DNA of 64,000 bases, from positions 2,294,001 to 2,358,000 of the forward strand of contig OZ251497.1 of the NCBI GenBank assembly GCA_965242735.1, read 5' to 3'. The DNA comes from G958295645 sp965242735. GTDB lineage: Bacteria; Gemmatimonadota; Gemmatimonadetes; Longimicrobiales; Gaopeijiaceae. The notes under the pieces were generated by a model. That model was not told the origin of the DNA. It saw only the letters and a program-made list of their open reading frames with translations, and ran no database searches. Positions within the stretch are counted from its first letter, which is position 1. Each line of letters opens with the position of its first letter. The translations under genes were made by a program, and so were the position numbers. Positions 9,180 through 17,631 of this stretch are shown piece by piece.

Positions 9180-11107
9180 TCGCGGCTTTCGCCAGGCGGA
9201 GGCGGGCGCCGCTCGTCCTCCGGGAGTTCTGCGTCCACGGGCAGGAACTCGCCCTCGAAGATCAGGACGGGAAACGCCTCGCGCTCCAAGCGTCCGTCCA
9301 GCACCGAGAACGTGCCGGTGACGCCTCGAAAGCGACGGAGCCGTTCGGCGGCGCGAGCCGTGCCGCGCCGGCTTCCGGTTCCGTCTCCGTAGGCCGCGAG
9401 CGCCATTCGGAACAAGTCGAAGCCCACGGCCGGCACGTCGCTCTGGAGGGTCTTTCGATAGCGGGTCTCATACGCCGCGCGGAACGCCGCGCCCGACTCG
9501 CCGGCGGCGCCGGGGTCGCCGGGCGGGAACGGGCTGACGGCGATGACGCGGTCCAAGTGACGGTGGGCGACCGAACGGACGACGTCGGGCGAGGTCCAAG
9601 CGAAGGTCCCCGCAACCTGAATGCCCAGCGTGTCGAACCCCATGAACGACATCTGCGGCGCCAGCAGCTCCAAGTCCTTGGGCGAGGACAGCACGACGAG
9701 CAGCTGCGGCGCGAGCGACTCCACTTCGGCCAGCGGCTCCAAGAACGTGGTGGCGCCGCTCGGGTACGCCACATGCTGGGCCACCCAGCCGCCCGCCTCG
9801 GCGAACGCGCCCGCGAACACGCGCGCCTCCAGCGACTCGCCGTGCCCGGAGCCGTGGAGGACGACGGCCGTGTCGTGTCCGAGCCCGGCCAGCGTCTGCG
9901 CCAGCGTCCGCGCCGCCAGCGGACTCGCCGCGCCGGCGCTGTAGACCGACCCCGAGCCGGGCACGCGCTCCGCGGTCGGCGAGAAGAGAGGCACGCCCGC
10001 GGGCTTGACGCGAGCGGCCTCCGACAGGTTCTCGTCGCGCAGGGGGCCCAGGATCGCGACGGCGTTTCGGGACGCGAGCGCCCGCACGCCGCGAGCGGTG
10101 CCGGGAGCGGTGCCGCGGTTGTCCTCGACCGCGACCGTGACGGGCAGGCCCGCGCGGCGCGCCGACGCCGACGCCACTTCGACGCCCTCCAGGAACGCCT
10201 GGGCGTAGGTTCGGTTGGACGGGGACCCCGTGACCGGCAGCACGGCGCCGATCACGGGGGCCGCTCCGATCTCCGACATGTCGCCGTCCAGCACGGCCGC
10301 CGCGACGCGCGCCGCCCTGCCCGACGCGCCGGCCCGACGCGCCCGCTCGGCATAAGAGCGGGCGGCGGCGGTGTCGGCGGCGTACGCGGAAACGAGGGCC
10401 AGCTGGGCGAGGACGGGGGCGAAGCGGTCGTCCGGCGGGGCGTCGTCGGACGCGGCGGCCGCCAAGCGCGTCAGTTCGTCGCGGTCCAGGCGGCTCACGG
10501 CCGAGTCCAGACGCGCCGCCGCCGAACCTGCATAGGCCGATGCGGGCAGGCGCAACGTCGCCTCCGCCGCCGCCAGAAAGCGGTTCGATTCGAAGAGCGC
10601 CTCGGCGCCGAGATCCAGCGCCTGGGCAAACGCGGGGTGCTGCGGCCCCAAGAGCGCGGCCAAGTCGGCGGCGGTTGCGGCGGCCGCCTCGTGTCGTCCT
10701 TGCTCGTGCGCCGAGACGGCGGCGATCCAGAGCGCTTCGGACGCCCCGCGCGCCCCCGCATGGCGCTCCGCGACTTGGCCGGCGGCAGCTCCCGCGGCGG
10801 CGTAATCTTCGGCCGCCAGCGCCTCTCGGGCCGCCCTCAGAAGCTGTTCGGCGCTGGCCTGATCGGCAGACGAAAGGCCGCCGGCCTCGATCGGCGGGTA
10901 TCCGCGCTGCACGGCAGCCGACGGCGGCGCCGGATCTCCGGACCCAGCGGCCACGCAGGCCGCCAAGAGCGTTGCCGTCGCCGGTCCTGCCAGCCGGCAG
11001 GCCGCTCTGCCCGGGAGACGGAAAACGGCCCTCGCCGACGCGTGGGCCCAAGCAGGCTCCGCGGTCCGGCGCAACGCCCGAGGACCGCTTGGCCCGGCGT
11101 CGCCCAT
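9176..11107 (-). CDS. Ligand-binding lipoprotein (LIV-type / LpoA-like periplasmic binding fold)
   Basis: The 643-residue protein has an N-terminal signal with a lipobox-like LLAAC, so it is probably a lipoprotein. Residues ~80-270 are Ala-rich helical repeats resembling TPR units. The rest has the type-1 periplasmic-binding fold (IGAVLPVTGSPSNRTYAQAFLEGVEVA, AILGPLRDENLSEAARV, GVPLFSPTAE). This architecture resembles penicillin-binding-protein activators as well as branched-chain amino-acid receptors. No transporter genes are adjacent, which favours a cell-envelope role. The start at 11107 leaves 7 bp to the rpsA stop; an upstream in-frame start at 11143 would overlap rpsA. Confidence 0.75.
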   Translation of the reverse strand: MGDAGPSGPRALRRTAEPAWAHASARAVFRLPGRAACRLAGPATATLLAACVAAGSGDPAPPSAAVQRGYPPIEAGGLSSADQASAEQLLRAAREALAAEDYAAAGAAAGQVAERHAGARGASEALWIAAVSAHEQGRHEAAAATAADLAALLGPQHPAFAQALDLGAEALFESNRFLAAAEATLRLPASAYAGSAAARLDSAVSRLDRDELTRLAAAASDDAPPDDRFAPVLAQLALVSAYAADTAAARSYAERARRAGASGRAARVAAAVLDGDMSEIGAAPVIGAVLPVTGSPSNRTYAQAFLEGVEVASASARRAGLPVTVAVEDNRGTAPGTARGVRALASRNAVAILGPLRDENLSEAARVKPAGVPLFSPTAERVPGSGSVYSAGAASPLAARTLAQTLAGLGHDTAVVLHGSGHGESLEARVFAGAFAEAGGWVAQHVAYPSGATTFLEPLAEVESLAPQLLVVLSSPKDLELLAPQMSFMGFDTLGIQVAGTFAWTSPDVVRSVAHRHLDRVIAVSPFPPGDPGAAGESGAAFRAAYETRYRKTLQSDVPAVGFDLFRMALAAYGDGTGSRRGTARAAERLRRFRGVTGTFSVLDGRLEREAFPVLIFEGEFLPVDAELPEDERRPPPPGESRE

Positions 11108-11114
11108 CGCGGCC

Positions 11115-13304
11115 CTAGGCGTTCTGTTCGTCCGAGCCGGCACCGCCGGGCGGCCCGTCCTCCCTGGCTTCCTCGTCCGGCGCGTCCGCCTTTGGTCCCG
11201 CGGCGTCCCCGTTCGAGCTGGAGGCCGCGTCCGCCGACGCCGATTCGGGCTCCCCGTCGCTGGCCGCCGGATCGGGCGCGTCCCCCGCTTCCGCCGCTTC
11301 CGCGCTTGGTTCGCTCGCGTCCCCTGGAGCGGGCTCGTTCATGTCCTCCGAGTCCGCCTCGCCGGATTCGGGCGCGTCCGCCTCCGCGTCGCCGTCCGCT
11401 CCGTCCCCCGGAGGCCCGGACTCCGCCGGCGCCACCTCGGCTGCCTGCGAGTCCTCACTCTGCGGCGCCGCTTCCTCTGCTCCGGACTCGTCGCTCGGCG
11501 GCGCTTCCTCATCATCTCCCGAGCCTTCGTCCGCCGAATCGGCGTCATCCTCGCCCGAGTCTTCGCCCGACTCCTCGTCCGAGTCCTCGTCCGCCGGCTC
11601 AGCAGTCCTTCGCCGCTCGGGCGTCTCGAGCGCCTCGAGGTCGATCCTTCGGTCTCCCGCGTCGGACGCCACGACCCGGACGGCAATGGAGTCGCCGACC
11701 TGGAAGTACTCGTCGAGCGTGCCGGACTCGACGCCGGTCCGCGCGGCCGGCACGAACCCCTCCGCGTCGCCCAAATCCACGAACACGCCCTTGTCCCGTA
11801 TCCGCAGCACCTTGCCCTCGTGCTGCACGCCGGCGGCGAACTGCACCGCCAGCTCCGGCCACGGATCTTCGACCAGCTGCTTGACGCCCAGCGACACGCG
11901 CTTCTTGTCGGCGTCGATGGACAGGATGGTCACGTCCACCTGTTCGCCCTTGCGGACCACCTCGGACGGGTGCTCGACGTGCTTCGTCCAGCTCATGTCC
12001 GACACGTGCACGAGGCCGTCGATGCCCGGCTCGATCTCGATGAACGCGCCGTACGTCGTCAGGTTGCGGACCGTCCCGGACAGCCGCGTTCCCACCGGAT
12101 ACTTGACGGGCAGGGCCAGCCACGGGTCCTCTTCGGTCTGCTTCATGCCCAGCGAAATCTTCTCTTCCTTCTGGTCCACCCTCAGGACGACCGCCTCGAT
12201 CTCGTCGCCCACCGACACGAGCTTCGACGGATGCCGCACGTTGCGCGTCCACGACATCTCCGAGATGTGGACGAGCCCTTCGACGCCCTCCTGCAGCTCG
12301 ACGAAGGCGCCGTAGTTGGTGATGGACACGACCTTGCCCCGCACCCGCGCGCCCATCGGATAGCGCTCCGCGATGTCGTTCCACGGGTAGGGCAGGAGCT
12401 GCTTGAGTCCCAGCGAGATGCGCTCGCGGCTCCAGTCGACCTCCAGCACCTTCACGTCCAGCGTCGCCCCGATGTCGACGACCTCGGACGGATGGCCGAC
12501 GCGGCCCCACGACATGTCGGTGATGTGAAGCAGGCCGTCCAGACCGCCCAAGTCCACGAACGCGCCGAAGTCGGTGATGTTCTTGACGACGCCCGCCCGC
12601 ACCTGGCCCTTCAGGAGCTCCTTGACCAGCGTGGACCGCTTCGCCTTGCGCTCCTGCTCGAGGATGACCCGGCGCGAGACGACGATGTTGCGCCGCCGCT
12701 TGTTGAGCTTGATGATCTTGAAGTCGTACGTCTCGCCGATCCGGTCCTCGATGTTGGGCACACGCCGGAGCGCGATCTGGGAACCGGGAAGGAAGGCGTC
12801 CACGCCCATGATGTCGACGGTCACGCCGCCCTTGATCTTGCGCGTGAGCAGGCCGCTGACGGGCCGGTCGTTGTCGTAGGCGTCGCGGATCAGCTCCCAG
12901 ACGCGCAGGAAGTCGGCCTTCTTCTTGGACAGGACGACCACGCCGTCGTCGTCCTCCAAGCTCTCGAGCAGGACCTCGACTTCCTGGCCCGCCTCCACGC
13001 CGTCCGAGTCCTTGAACTCGTCGACCGAGACCGCGCCCTCGCTCTTGAAGCCGAACTCCAGGATCACCGTCGCGTCGGTCACCCGGAGCACCCGTGCCTT
13101 CACGATCTGGCCTTCGCGGACGTCGCCGCGCGCGGTCTGGTGCTCGGCGAGCATCGCCTCGAAGTCCTCGCTCGAGACGTCGAGGACTTCCTCGCCGTAG
13201 GTGTCGTGAACGAACTCCGGGGAGATGTCGTTCGGGTCGAATCGTCGTCTGGTCCGGGAGTCCGGGCCGACCTCGGCCTCGGCGGATTCCTTTGGTTCGG
13301 TCAT
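11115..13304 (-). CDS. rpsA: 30S ribosomal protein S1 with long acidic tail
   Basis: The 729-residue protein contains six S1 RNA-binding repeats, the clearest being IVKARVLRVTDATVILEFGF, VRAGVVKNITDFGAFVDLGG, VRGKVVSITNYGAFVELQEG and LSGTVRNLTTYGAFIEIEPG. S1 helps 30S subunits capture mRNA. After repeat six comes a ~160-residue tail almost wholly Asp, Glu, Ser, Ala, Gly and Pro, far longer than the usual S1 terminus and probably disordered. The ATG at 13304 gives a typical N-terminus. The gene is followed by the lipoprotein gene after 7 bp. A strong terminator about 240 bp upstream means it should have its own promoter in 13305-13540. Confidence 0.95.
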   Translation of the reverse strand: MTEPKESAEAEVGPDSRTRRRFDPNDISPEFVHDTYGEEVLDVSSEDFEAMLAEHQTARGDVREGQIVKARVLRVTDATVILEFGFKSEGAVSVDEFKDSDGVEAGQEVEVLLESLEDDDGVVVLSKKKADFLRVWELIRDAYDNDRPVSGLLTRKIKGGVTVDIMGVDAFLPGSQIALRRVPNIEDRIGETYDFKIIKLNKRRRNIVVSRRVILEQERKAKRSTLVKELLKGQVRAGVVKNITDFGAFVDLGGLDGLLHITDMSWGRVGHPSEVVDIGATLDVKVLEVDWSRERISLGLKQLLPYPWNDIAERYPMGARVRGKVVSITNYGAFVELQEGVEGLVHISEMSWTRNVRHPSKLVSVGDEIEAVVLRVDQKEEKISLGMKQTEEDPWLALPVKYPVGTRLSGTVRNLTTYGAFIEIEPGIDGLVHVSDMSWTKHVEHPSEVVRKGEQVDVTILSIDADKKRVSLGVKQLVEDPWPELAVQFAAGVQHEGKVLRIRDKGVFVDLGDAEGFVPAARTGVESGTLDEYFQVGDSIAVRVVASDAGDRRIDLEALETPERRRTAEPADEDSDEESGEDSGEDDADSADEGSGDDEEAPPSDESGAEEAAPQSEDSQAAEVAPAESGPPGDGADGDAEADAPESGEADSEDMNEPAPGDASEPSAEAAEAGDAPDPAASDGEPESASADAASSSNGDAAGPKADAPDEEAREDGPPGGAGSDEQNA

Positions 13305-13543
13305 GGGTTGCGCTCGCCGCCGTCCTGGGAGGAGGGCGGCGCTCCGGGTGTTGTCGCCGGTCGTGTGGTCCCGCACGGGGAAGACCGGATTGAGGGGGGG
13401 GACGTGCGGCCACGCCGCTTTCGGACACTCCACTACGGAACCGCCCCGCGTTCGGTTCCAAGGACCGGCGGCCCAAGCCAAGCCGTTAAATGTAACCTTG
13501 CCGGCGGACGGGCAACGTGGCGTCGACCAGACGAACGGCGCGC

Positions 13544-13589
13544 AAAAAAAGAGCCCCCGGCGGGAGGCACACCACCCGGCCGGGGGCTC
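13544..13589 (-). terminator. Strong intrinsic terminator
   Basis: On the minus strand an 11-bp GC-rich perfect stem (arms 13551-13561 and 13579-13589) with a 17-nt loop is followed directly by seven Ts (13550-13544). It lies about 240 bp upstream of rpsA and would separate that gene from anything transcribed from the 14.0-kb promoter. Confidence 0.85.
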
Positions 13590-14016
13590 CATCTCGCTGG
13601 CGAGCGGGAGGGCTCCGTTTCGGCGCCGCCGTGTGCAGCGGCACGGTCCTCCGTGCTCTTCTCCCTCCCCGCCTCCTTCGCCGTCTCCGGCGCTCTCCGC
13701 GGCTCGGGCCGTCCCCCGTTCCCGGGGACTCCGGTTGCGTCCAGCGACCTTGCAACCGTCGCGGCTCCCGCCGAAACCGGGATGCCGCGCTCGCCGTGGA
13801 ACCGAACCGCCTGCGTCTCGCGACGCGACGCCCGGCCTCCCCGGCGCTGCCGGCTTCCGAGAGACTCGCCGTCCAGGGCCGGTCGTCCCTGGCGGGACTC
13901 CCCTCCCCTTGTGCGCGAAGCCTGCCCGGCTTCCGGCATTTCCCGCGACTGCCGACGGGTCCCTTGCGGGCCGCCCCCGGCGCTTCACTCTCGATCCGCA
14001 CCTCTCCGTCACGGAC
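13544..14016 (-). ncRNA. Candidate non-coding RNA between promoter and terminator
   Basis: A minus-strand promoter (-35 TTGCCA, -10 TTAACT, 16-bp spacer) at 14023-14050 and an intrinsic terminator ending in seven Us at 13544 delimit a transcript of about 470 nt. All three frames give Arg/Gly/Pro-rich unnatural peptides, so it is unlikely to be coding. I looked for RNase P, tmRNA and SRP signatures and did not find them. It could be a structured RNA or a long attenuated leader of rpsA. Purely inferred from the flanking signals. Confidence 0.35.
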
Positions 14017-14270
14017 CAAGCAAGTTAAGCAATCGATCCGCAATTGGCAAATTGGGGGGCGCGGCGAACGCCTTGCCGCGGAGGTCAAAACCGCCAATTC
14101 GCGTTGCTGGACAAGCGTCTTGCGAGTTTCGCGCGACTTCCGGTCCGGCGCCGGTGGCCGCCGTTCGGCCGGTTGGCGGCTCCGGAAGGGCCGCCCACGT
14201 CCGACAAGAGGAGCCCCCGGCGAGGCACGCGGCCCGGCCGGGAATCCCGTCTCGTGGGCGAGAGACGCAG
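13551..14270. repeat. Duplicated hairpin-containing element
   Basis: About 65 bp beginning GAGCCCCCGGCG at 13551 reappears, diverged, beginning at about 14211. Both copies contain the same order of features: the GC-rich arm, a GGCCGGG motif, and a second small hairpin (TCTCGCTGGCGAGCGGGAG against TCTCGTGGGCGAGAGA). Only the first copy keeps the perfect stem and T-tract. Confidence 0.6.
14023..14050 (-). promoter_or_regulatory. Promoter, TTGCCA-16-TTAACT
   Basis: The minus strand reads TTGCCA (14050-14045), a 16-bp spacer and TTAACT (14028-14023), followed by TGCTTGG. The same -10 element, spacing and downstream bases occur at 16555-16582 ahead of another gene, and the shared block extends over ~38 bp. 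That recurrence is the main support. Confidence 0.6.
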
Positions 14271-14285
14271 GGCGCCGGAGACGCT

Positions 14286-14315
14286 GGCCGCACGACCCCG
14301 ACGGGCCGTGCGGCC
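14286..14315 (-). terminator. Hairpin downstream of the membrane-protein gene
   Basis: A perfect 9-bp stem (GGCCGCACG / CGTGCGGCC) with a 12-nt loop starts 11 bp after the stop of the 14.3-kb gene. There is no T-run, so it may be a Rho-assisted or RNA-stabilising hairpin. Confidence 0.5.
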
Positions 14316-14325
14316 TACTTGCGAC

Positions 14326-14850
14326 CTACGCCAGGTAGGCCCAGAGCATCGTCCAGCCCCAGTACACCGAGCCAGCCACGGCCAGGGTCGCCGCGAAGCG
14401 CAGGGCTTGGCGGGTTCGAAGTGCCTCCAGCGCCATGCCCCACAAGAGGGACCACGCCCAGAAGACAAGAAACCCGATGCCGGCGAACCCGAGGACCAAG
14501 GCACCGGTCGCGACGCCGGGAGCTCCGTCACGCATTGCCCACCAGACCACGAAGGACCCCAGCATCGCCGCCGGCACGCCCAGGAACCAGAGAAGCGGAT
14601 GCACGGCCATGATGCGGGCCGGAAGCTCAAGCGCCCGCTCGAGCCAGCGCACGTTGGCGAGAAACAGAATGCAGAAGGCGAGGTTGGCGGCCGAGCCTAT
14701 CCACACGCCGCTCTTCATGTCCACCGTCGTGAGAACCGCACCGAGGCCGCCCAGGACGATCGCCACGCCGACCGCCCACAAGAACGGGGCCCTGACCCGC
14801 GCGGCGTCCACGGACCGGCGAGCCCACGCAAGGGGAGCGTCCGTCGGCAT
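14326..14850 (-). CDS. Four- to five-helix membrane protein of unknown function
   Basis: The 174-residue protein has hydrophobic segments near residues 23-43, 50-68, 85-105, 112-135 and 150-172, so it is an integral membrane protein. I do not recognise the family. It follows the secreted propeller gene after 5 bp and is the last gene of that operon, before the hairpin at 14286-14315. Confidence 0.7.
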   Translation of the reverse strand: MPTDAPLAWARRSVDAARVRAPFLWAVGVAIVLGGLGAVLTTVDMKSGVWIGSAANLAFCILFLANVRWLERALELPARIMAVHPLLWFLGVPAAMLGSFVVWWAMRDGAPGVATGALVLGFAGIGFLVFWAWSLLWGMALEALRTRQALRFAATLAVAGSVYWGWTMLWAYLA

Positions 14851-14855
14851 GCTCG

Positions 14856-16007
14856 CTACCGCACTTCCGCCGGCAACCTGCGCACGACCACGGTCGGCAC
14901 GTCCAGATCGTCGAGCTCCACGAACGCCACCGGTCCGCCGGGGTTGCAGGGCTCGTCCGACGCGGGCCGAACCGGGCGCACGAAGATGTGCGTCTCGTCC
15001 CCCACAAACACGCGGCGTTCCTTTCCGTCCAAGACCATCGTCGTCGGTTGCCGGCTGCCCTCAAACGTCACGAGGCTGTCGGCGAACATCCCGACGTAGC
15101 TCCAGACGGGCGGATCGGGCTTGTTCTTCAACAGCGCGTAGCAGCCCGTCGCCCGGTCCACCACCGCTCCGGCCAGCCCGTACGCAGGCGTCGTCACGAC
15201 GAGTCGGCCATCCTCGGCCAGGAACAGTGTGGAGTACCCAGGAGAAAAGACGTTCTGCGTGGAGGACTCCATCCTCTCGCGCGCCGCTTCCGCCAACTCT
15301 GCGGGCATCGCGATCGGGCGCGGCTCCGCTCCCGTCTGGTATTCCGTGAGCGTGTGGCCAGTGCTGTACAGCACGTATGCGGCAGAGTCCGCACATGTCA
15401 TAAAGGTTGAGCTGTAGGCGGAATAGCTGGAGAGGAGATCGTCAGGCTGCTTCCAGTCAAACCGAGCGCTGGCTTCCCCGCCCAACGCGACGCTCTCGCC
15501 GTGGTCGCCACGGAACACCAGCCCCTCCGGATGCAACGGGACTGCCGGACGGCTGTTCAGCGCACACACGGCATGCGCTCCCGGCGCGGTCGGCCTCCAT
15601 TGACCGAGAAGGGCACCCGACCAACTCCAATGAAGCACCCTGCCGAATCCGGCCACGAAGACGCCGTCCGGCCCCACGGCCGTCGCTTGCACCTCTGTGA
15701 GTTCGCCCGGGCCGTCGCCCGGCCGACCACCCCCGAAGACGCCCCGCACCGAACCATCGTCCAAGGAGTAGGCCGTCACGGCCAATGGATCGGCGGCCTC
15801 CGAGACCAACACCAGCCGTCGGTCGTAGTCCACCACCGCAGTTCTGGAGTCGAACAGGTACTCGATCCCGCCGACGAGCTCTCGACCGGCGTCCATGTCC
15901 ACTTCCAGAATCTGTTGTGCTGCCGTCTCCGGCGCACTAGCCGCCAATGCAACAACAACGCGGCATCCGATGCGCATCCACCGCGCCTTGTTCGAACAGT
16001 CGTGCAT
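14856..16007 (-). CDS. Secreted beta-propeller-like protein (propeller A)
   Basis: The 383-residue protein has an N-terminal signal (MRIGCRVVVALAASAPETAAQ begins at residue 11). The rest reads as repeated short strands: GGIEYLFDSRTAVVDYDRRLVLVSE, GRPGDGPGELTEVQATAVGPDGVFVAG and TVFEGS-type turns, resembling the six-bladed 6-bladed/NHL-like propellers common in Gemmatimonadota. The start is fixed by a TAATG overlap with the upstream stop. A second protein of the same length and type is encoded at 18371-19522. Ligand and role unknown. Confidence 0.75.
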   Translation of the reverse strand: MHDCSNKARWMRIGCRVVVALAASAPETAAQQILEVDMDAGRELVGGIEYLFDSRTAVVDYDRRLVLVSEAADPLAVTAYSLDDGSVRGVFGGGRPGDGPGELTEVQATAVGPDGVFVAGFGRVLHWSWSGALLGQWRPTAPGAHAVCALNSRPAVPLHPEGLVFRGDHGESVALGGEASARFDWKQPDDLLSSYSAYSSTFMTCADSAAYVLYSTGHTLTEYQTGAEPRPIAMPAELAEAARERMESSTQNVFSPGYSTLFLAEDGRLVVTTPAYGLAGAVVDRATGCYALLKNKPDPPVWSYVGMFADSLVTFEGSRQPTTMVLDGKERRVFVGDETHIFVRPVRPASDEPCNPGGPVAFVELDDLDVPTVVVRRLPAEVR

Positions 16008-16496
16008 TACATGTTCACGAGGTGGGCGCGTGGCTTGCAGTTGGGGCCGTAGTCGCATCGAAATATCAAGATCGCCCTGCCCACGACGTCAGTTTCGATG
16101 TAAACCAACCGCTCTCCCCTGAGCCTGCACACCGTGACTTCAATTCCGTCAATCTCGCCTGGAGCACCGCTACTGGGCGTGATCCTGCCCTCACCGGCCC
16201 ATTCGGGGCAGTTGCCCGCATCCGAACGGATGGACGGCGCTCCACACTCTTGGGGGAGCGCAACGTCTTCGCTGCGGGTGCGCCGCTCGCCGAGCGCAAA
16301 GTCCTTTATGGACGCCATCCAAGCGTCGGCGCCACCGACCTGTCCTACGTCACCGTACGCTTCCGCCACGCCCACAAAGAACGGGGGGGGGGGGGGATTG
16401 AACAGCCCCAGCTGCCACGGGGGCGACGCCAGCGTGGAAGGCCGCAGAAAGCAGTCCGGCGACGAAGAGGTGGGGGATTCGGCTTCTGCCGTTCAT
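16007..16496 (-). CDS. Secreted protein interrupted at a poly-C tract (possibly phase-variable)
   Basis: An ATG at 16496, with AGGAG 9 nt upstream, opens a signal peptide (MNGRSRIPHLFVAGLLSAAF... ending AGAVQ). The frame then meets C14 (16396-16383) and stops shortly after. One fewer C would bring it into the long frame that reads FFVGVAEAYGDVGQ and continues to the stop at 16007, giving about 162 residues with several cysteines. The downstream part is otherwise intact and couples by TAATG to propeller A. Slipped-strand phase variation, a fixed mutation or a homopolymer sequencing error are all possible. Family not recognised. Confidence 0.55.
16383..16396 (-). repeat. C14 homopolymer within a coding region
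   Basis: Fourteen consecutive Cs on the coding (minus) strand lie just after the signal-peptide codons. Runs of this length are hypermutable, and the run length sets the frame of the gene. Confidence 0.9.
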
Positions 16497-16554
16497 GCGG
16501 GAAACTCCTGTTGGCGAAGGAATTGATGTTGGGGCCCTCCGCGCTCGCCAAGCA

Positions 16555-16582
16555 AGTTAAGCCAGTCGTCGCGAAATGACAA
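16555..16582 (-). promoter_or_regulatory. Promoter of the propeller A operon, TTGTCA-16-TTAACT
   Basis: The minus strand reads TTGTCA (16582-16577), 16 bp, TTAACT (16560-16555), giving a predicted start near 16548 and a ~52-nt leader before the ATG at 16496. It matches the element at 14023-14050 over most of its length. Confidence 0.65.
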
Positions 16583-16748
16583 ATTCGGATCCGACGGCCG
16601 GGCTCAAGAAGAGAGCCACCAACCGTCAAGTCGCCTTGGGAGGCAAGATGTTGGAGGACTCGGCCTCGTCGCGTGGACCGGCACCGACGGCCCGCGATGG
16701 CCGCGACGGACCCGACCCAGTGCGCCAGCACCAGCAAGCCGGGTGCAT

Positions 16749-16762
16749 CCCCCCCCCCCCCC
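16749..16762 (+). repeat. Second C14 homopolymer, intergenic
   Basis: Fourteen Cs on the plus strand lie about 140 bp past the ABC permease stop and 165 bp upstream of the propeller A promoter. It is not inside a recognisable gene. Confidence 0.9.
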
Positions 16763-16793
16763 GCGAACTCGTCCGGCCCAGTTGCGTCTCGCT

Positions 16794-16836
16794 GCCCGGA
16801 TGCGGTACGACAGCGTCTCGCGCTCGTGCACCTCGG
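16794..16836 (-). pseudogene. 43-bp thrS fragment
   Basis: The sequence is identical to 19930-19972 inside thrS and encodes EVHERETLSYRIRAA in one minus-strand frame. The flanks diverge rapidly. It is a duplication scar, not a gene. Confidence 0.8.
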
Positions 16837-16899
16837 CCCGCAGGTCCAGCATGCGGCCGCACCGAGAGTGGCAGGATGTTACGAGCGCAACCCGGCGGC

Positions 16900-17631
16900 C
16901 TACCTGGCCCGGCGCTCGGCAAGCGCGCGGATGCCGGCCGCGCCCACGCCCAGCCATGCCGCGACGTAGAGGAGGAACCACACCACGGCGAGCCCGTCGC
17001 CGCCTGGGCTCCAGGCGAGGAACCGGACCGCCTCCTCGAGGCTCGCCGTAGAGGGCAAGGACAACGCGCGAACGACCTGGGCCCATGGCCCTTCGCGCGC
17101 GTCGGCCAGTTCCATCTGAACGACCGCGGCCGCGGAGAACGCGAAGTAGGCGAAGGCGGCCAGCCTGCCGCGCTCGCTCCACCAACAGGACAGGCCGAAG
17201 CCGACGGCGGCGATCGCGACCGCTCTCAAGGCGTCCGCCGGCAGAGGCAGCAACGGATGCGCCTCGGGCGCCCAGCCGCCCGCCAGGCCGACGGCCACGG
17301 CCGCGCACCGGAACAGCGTCGCGAAGACCACCGCGACCAACGCGACCTCGAGGAAGCGGGCGAAGTAGAAGCGCAGCGGGTCCACCGGCCTCGATAGCCA
17401 GAGAACGGCTCCGCCGCCCATCCTTTGGCGGAAGCTGCCCACGACCACGATCGGCGCGAAGGTGGCCAGCAGGCGGGGCGCAGCGCCCATCCACGACTCC
17501 ATCGCGTCCTCGATCATCGCGTACAGCCCGTACATGGCGGCGGCGAACGCGACGAGCGCCGCGAAGCCACGCGCGTTCTCGCGAGCGACCAGCGCGAGTC
17601 GCTTCGGCGCGGGCAGGAGCCGGTCCGTCAC
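16900..17631 (-). CDS. ABC transporter permease (ABC-2-like)
   Basis: The 243-residue protein has about six hydrophobic segments (FAALVAFAAAMYGLYAMI, LLATFAPIVVVGSF, VALVAVVFATLFRCAAVAVGLAGG, AVAIAAVGFGLSCWW, LAAFAYFAFSAAAVV, VVWFLLYVAAWLGVGAAGI). It starts at a GTG in a GTGA overlap with the ATPase gene, so the two form one transporter. ABC-2 exporters of this size move lipids, polysaccharides, peptides or drugs; the substrate is not evident. Four periplasm-facing or secreted proteins in the same cluster suggest an envelope function. Confidence 0.8.
   Translation of the reverse strand: MTDRLLPAPKRLALVARENARGFAALVAFAAAMYGLYAMIEDAMESWMGAAPRLLATFAPIVVVGSFRQRMGGGAVLWLSRPVDPLRFYFARFLEVALVAVVFATLFRCAAVAVGLAGGWAPEAHPLLPLPADALRAVAIAAVGFGLSCWWSERGRLAAFAYFAFSAAAVVQMELADAREGPWAQVVRALSLPSTASLEEAVRFLAWSPGGDGLAVVWFLLYVAAWLGVGAAGIRALAERRAR

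Larger units (their letters stand above)
13305..14325. other. Kilobase intergenic region upstream of rpsA
   Basis: No frame here looks like a protein. On the minus strand the region holds, in order, a hairpin after the membrane-protein gene (14286-14315), a repeated element, a promoter (14023-14050), a ~470-nt unannotated transcript candidate and a strong intrinsic terminator (13544-13589). The rpsA promoter must lie between 13304 and 13544. A TTACATTTAACG stretch near 13485-13496 could contribute a -10 element, but I am not confident. Confidence 0.5.
16497..16899. other. Intergenic region with promoter, thrS scar and second C14 tract
   Basis: This 403-bp gap holds the promoter of the propeller A operon (16555-16582), a C14 run (16749-16762) and a 43-bp exact copy of an internal thrS segment (16794-16836). 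Together with a 17-bp repeat at 16506-16522, the arrangement mirrors the thrS end to propeller B start region at 19.5-19.97 kb. It looks like the remnant of a segmental duplication. Confidence 0.7.

Noticed and set aside
13433..14097. Long minus-strand open frames between rpsA and the membrane-protein gene
   Set aside because: Composition is almost entirely Arg, Gly, Pro and Ala, and a strong terminator lies inside them. Long chance frames are common at this GC content.
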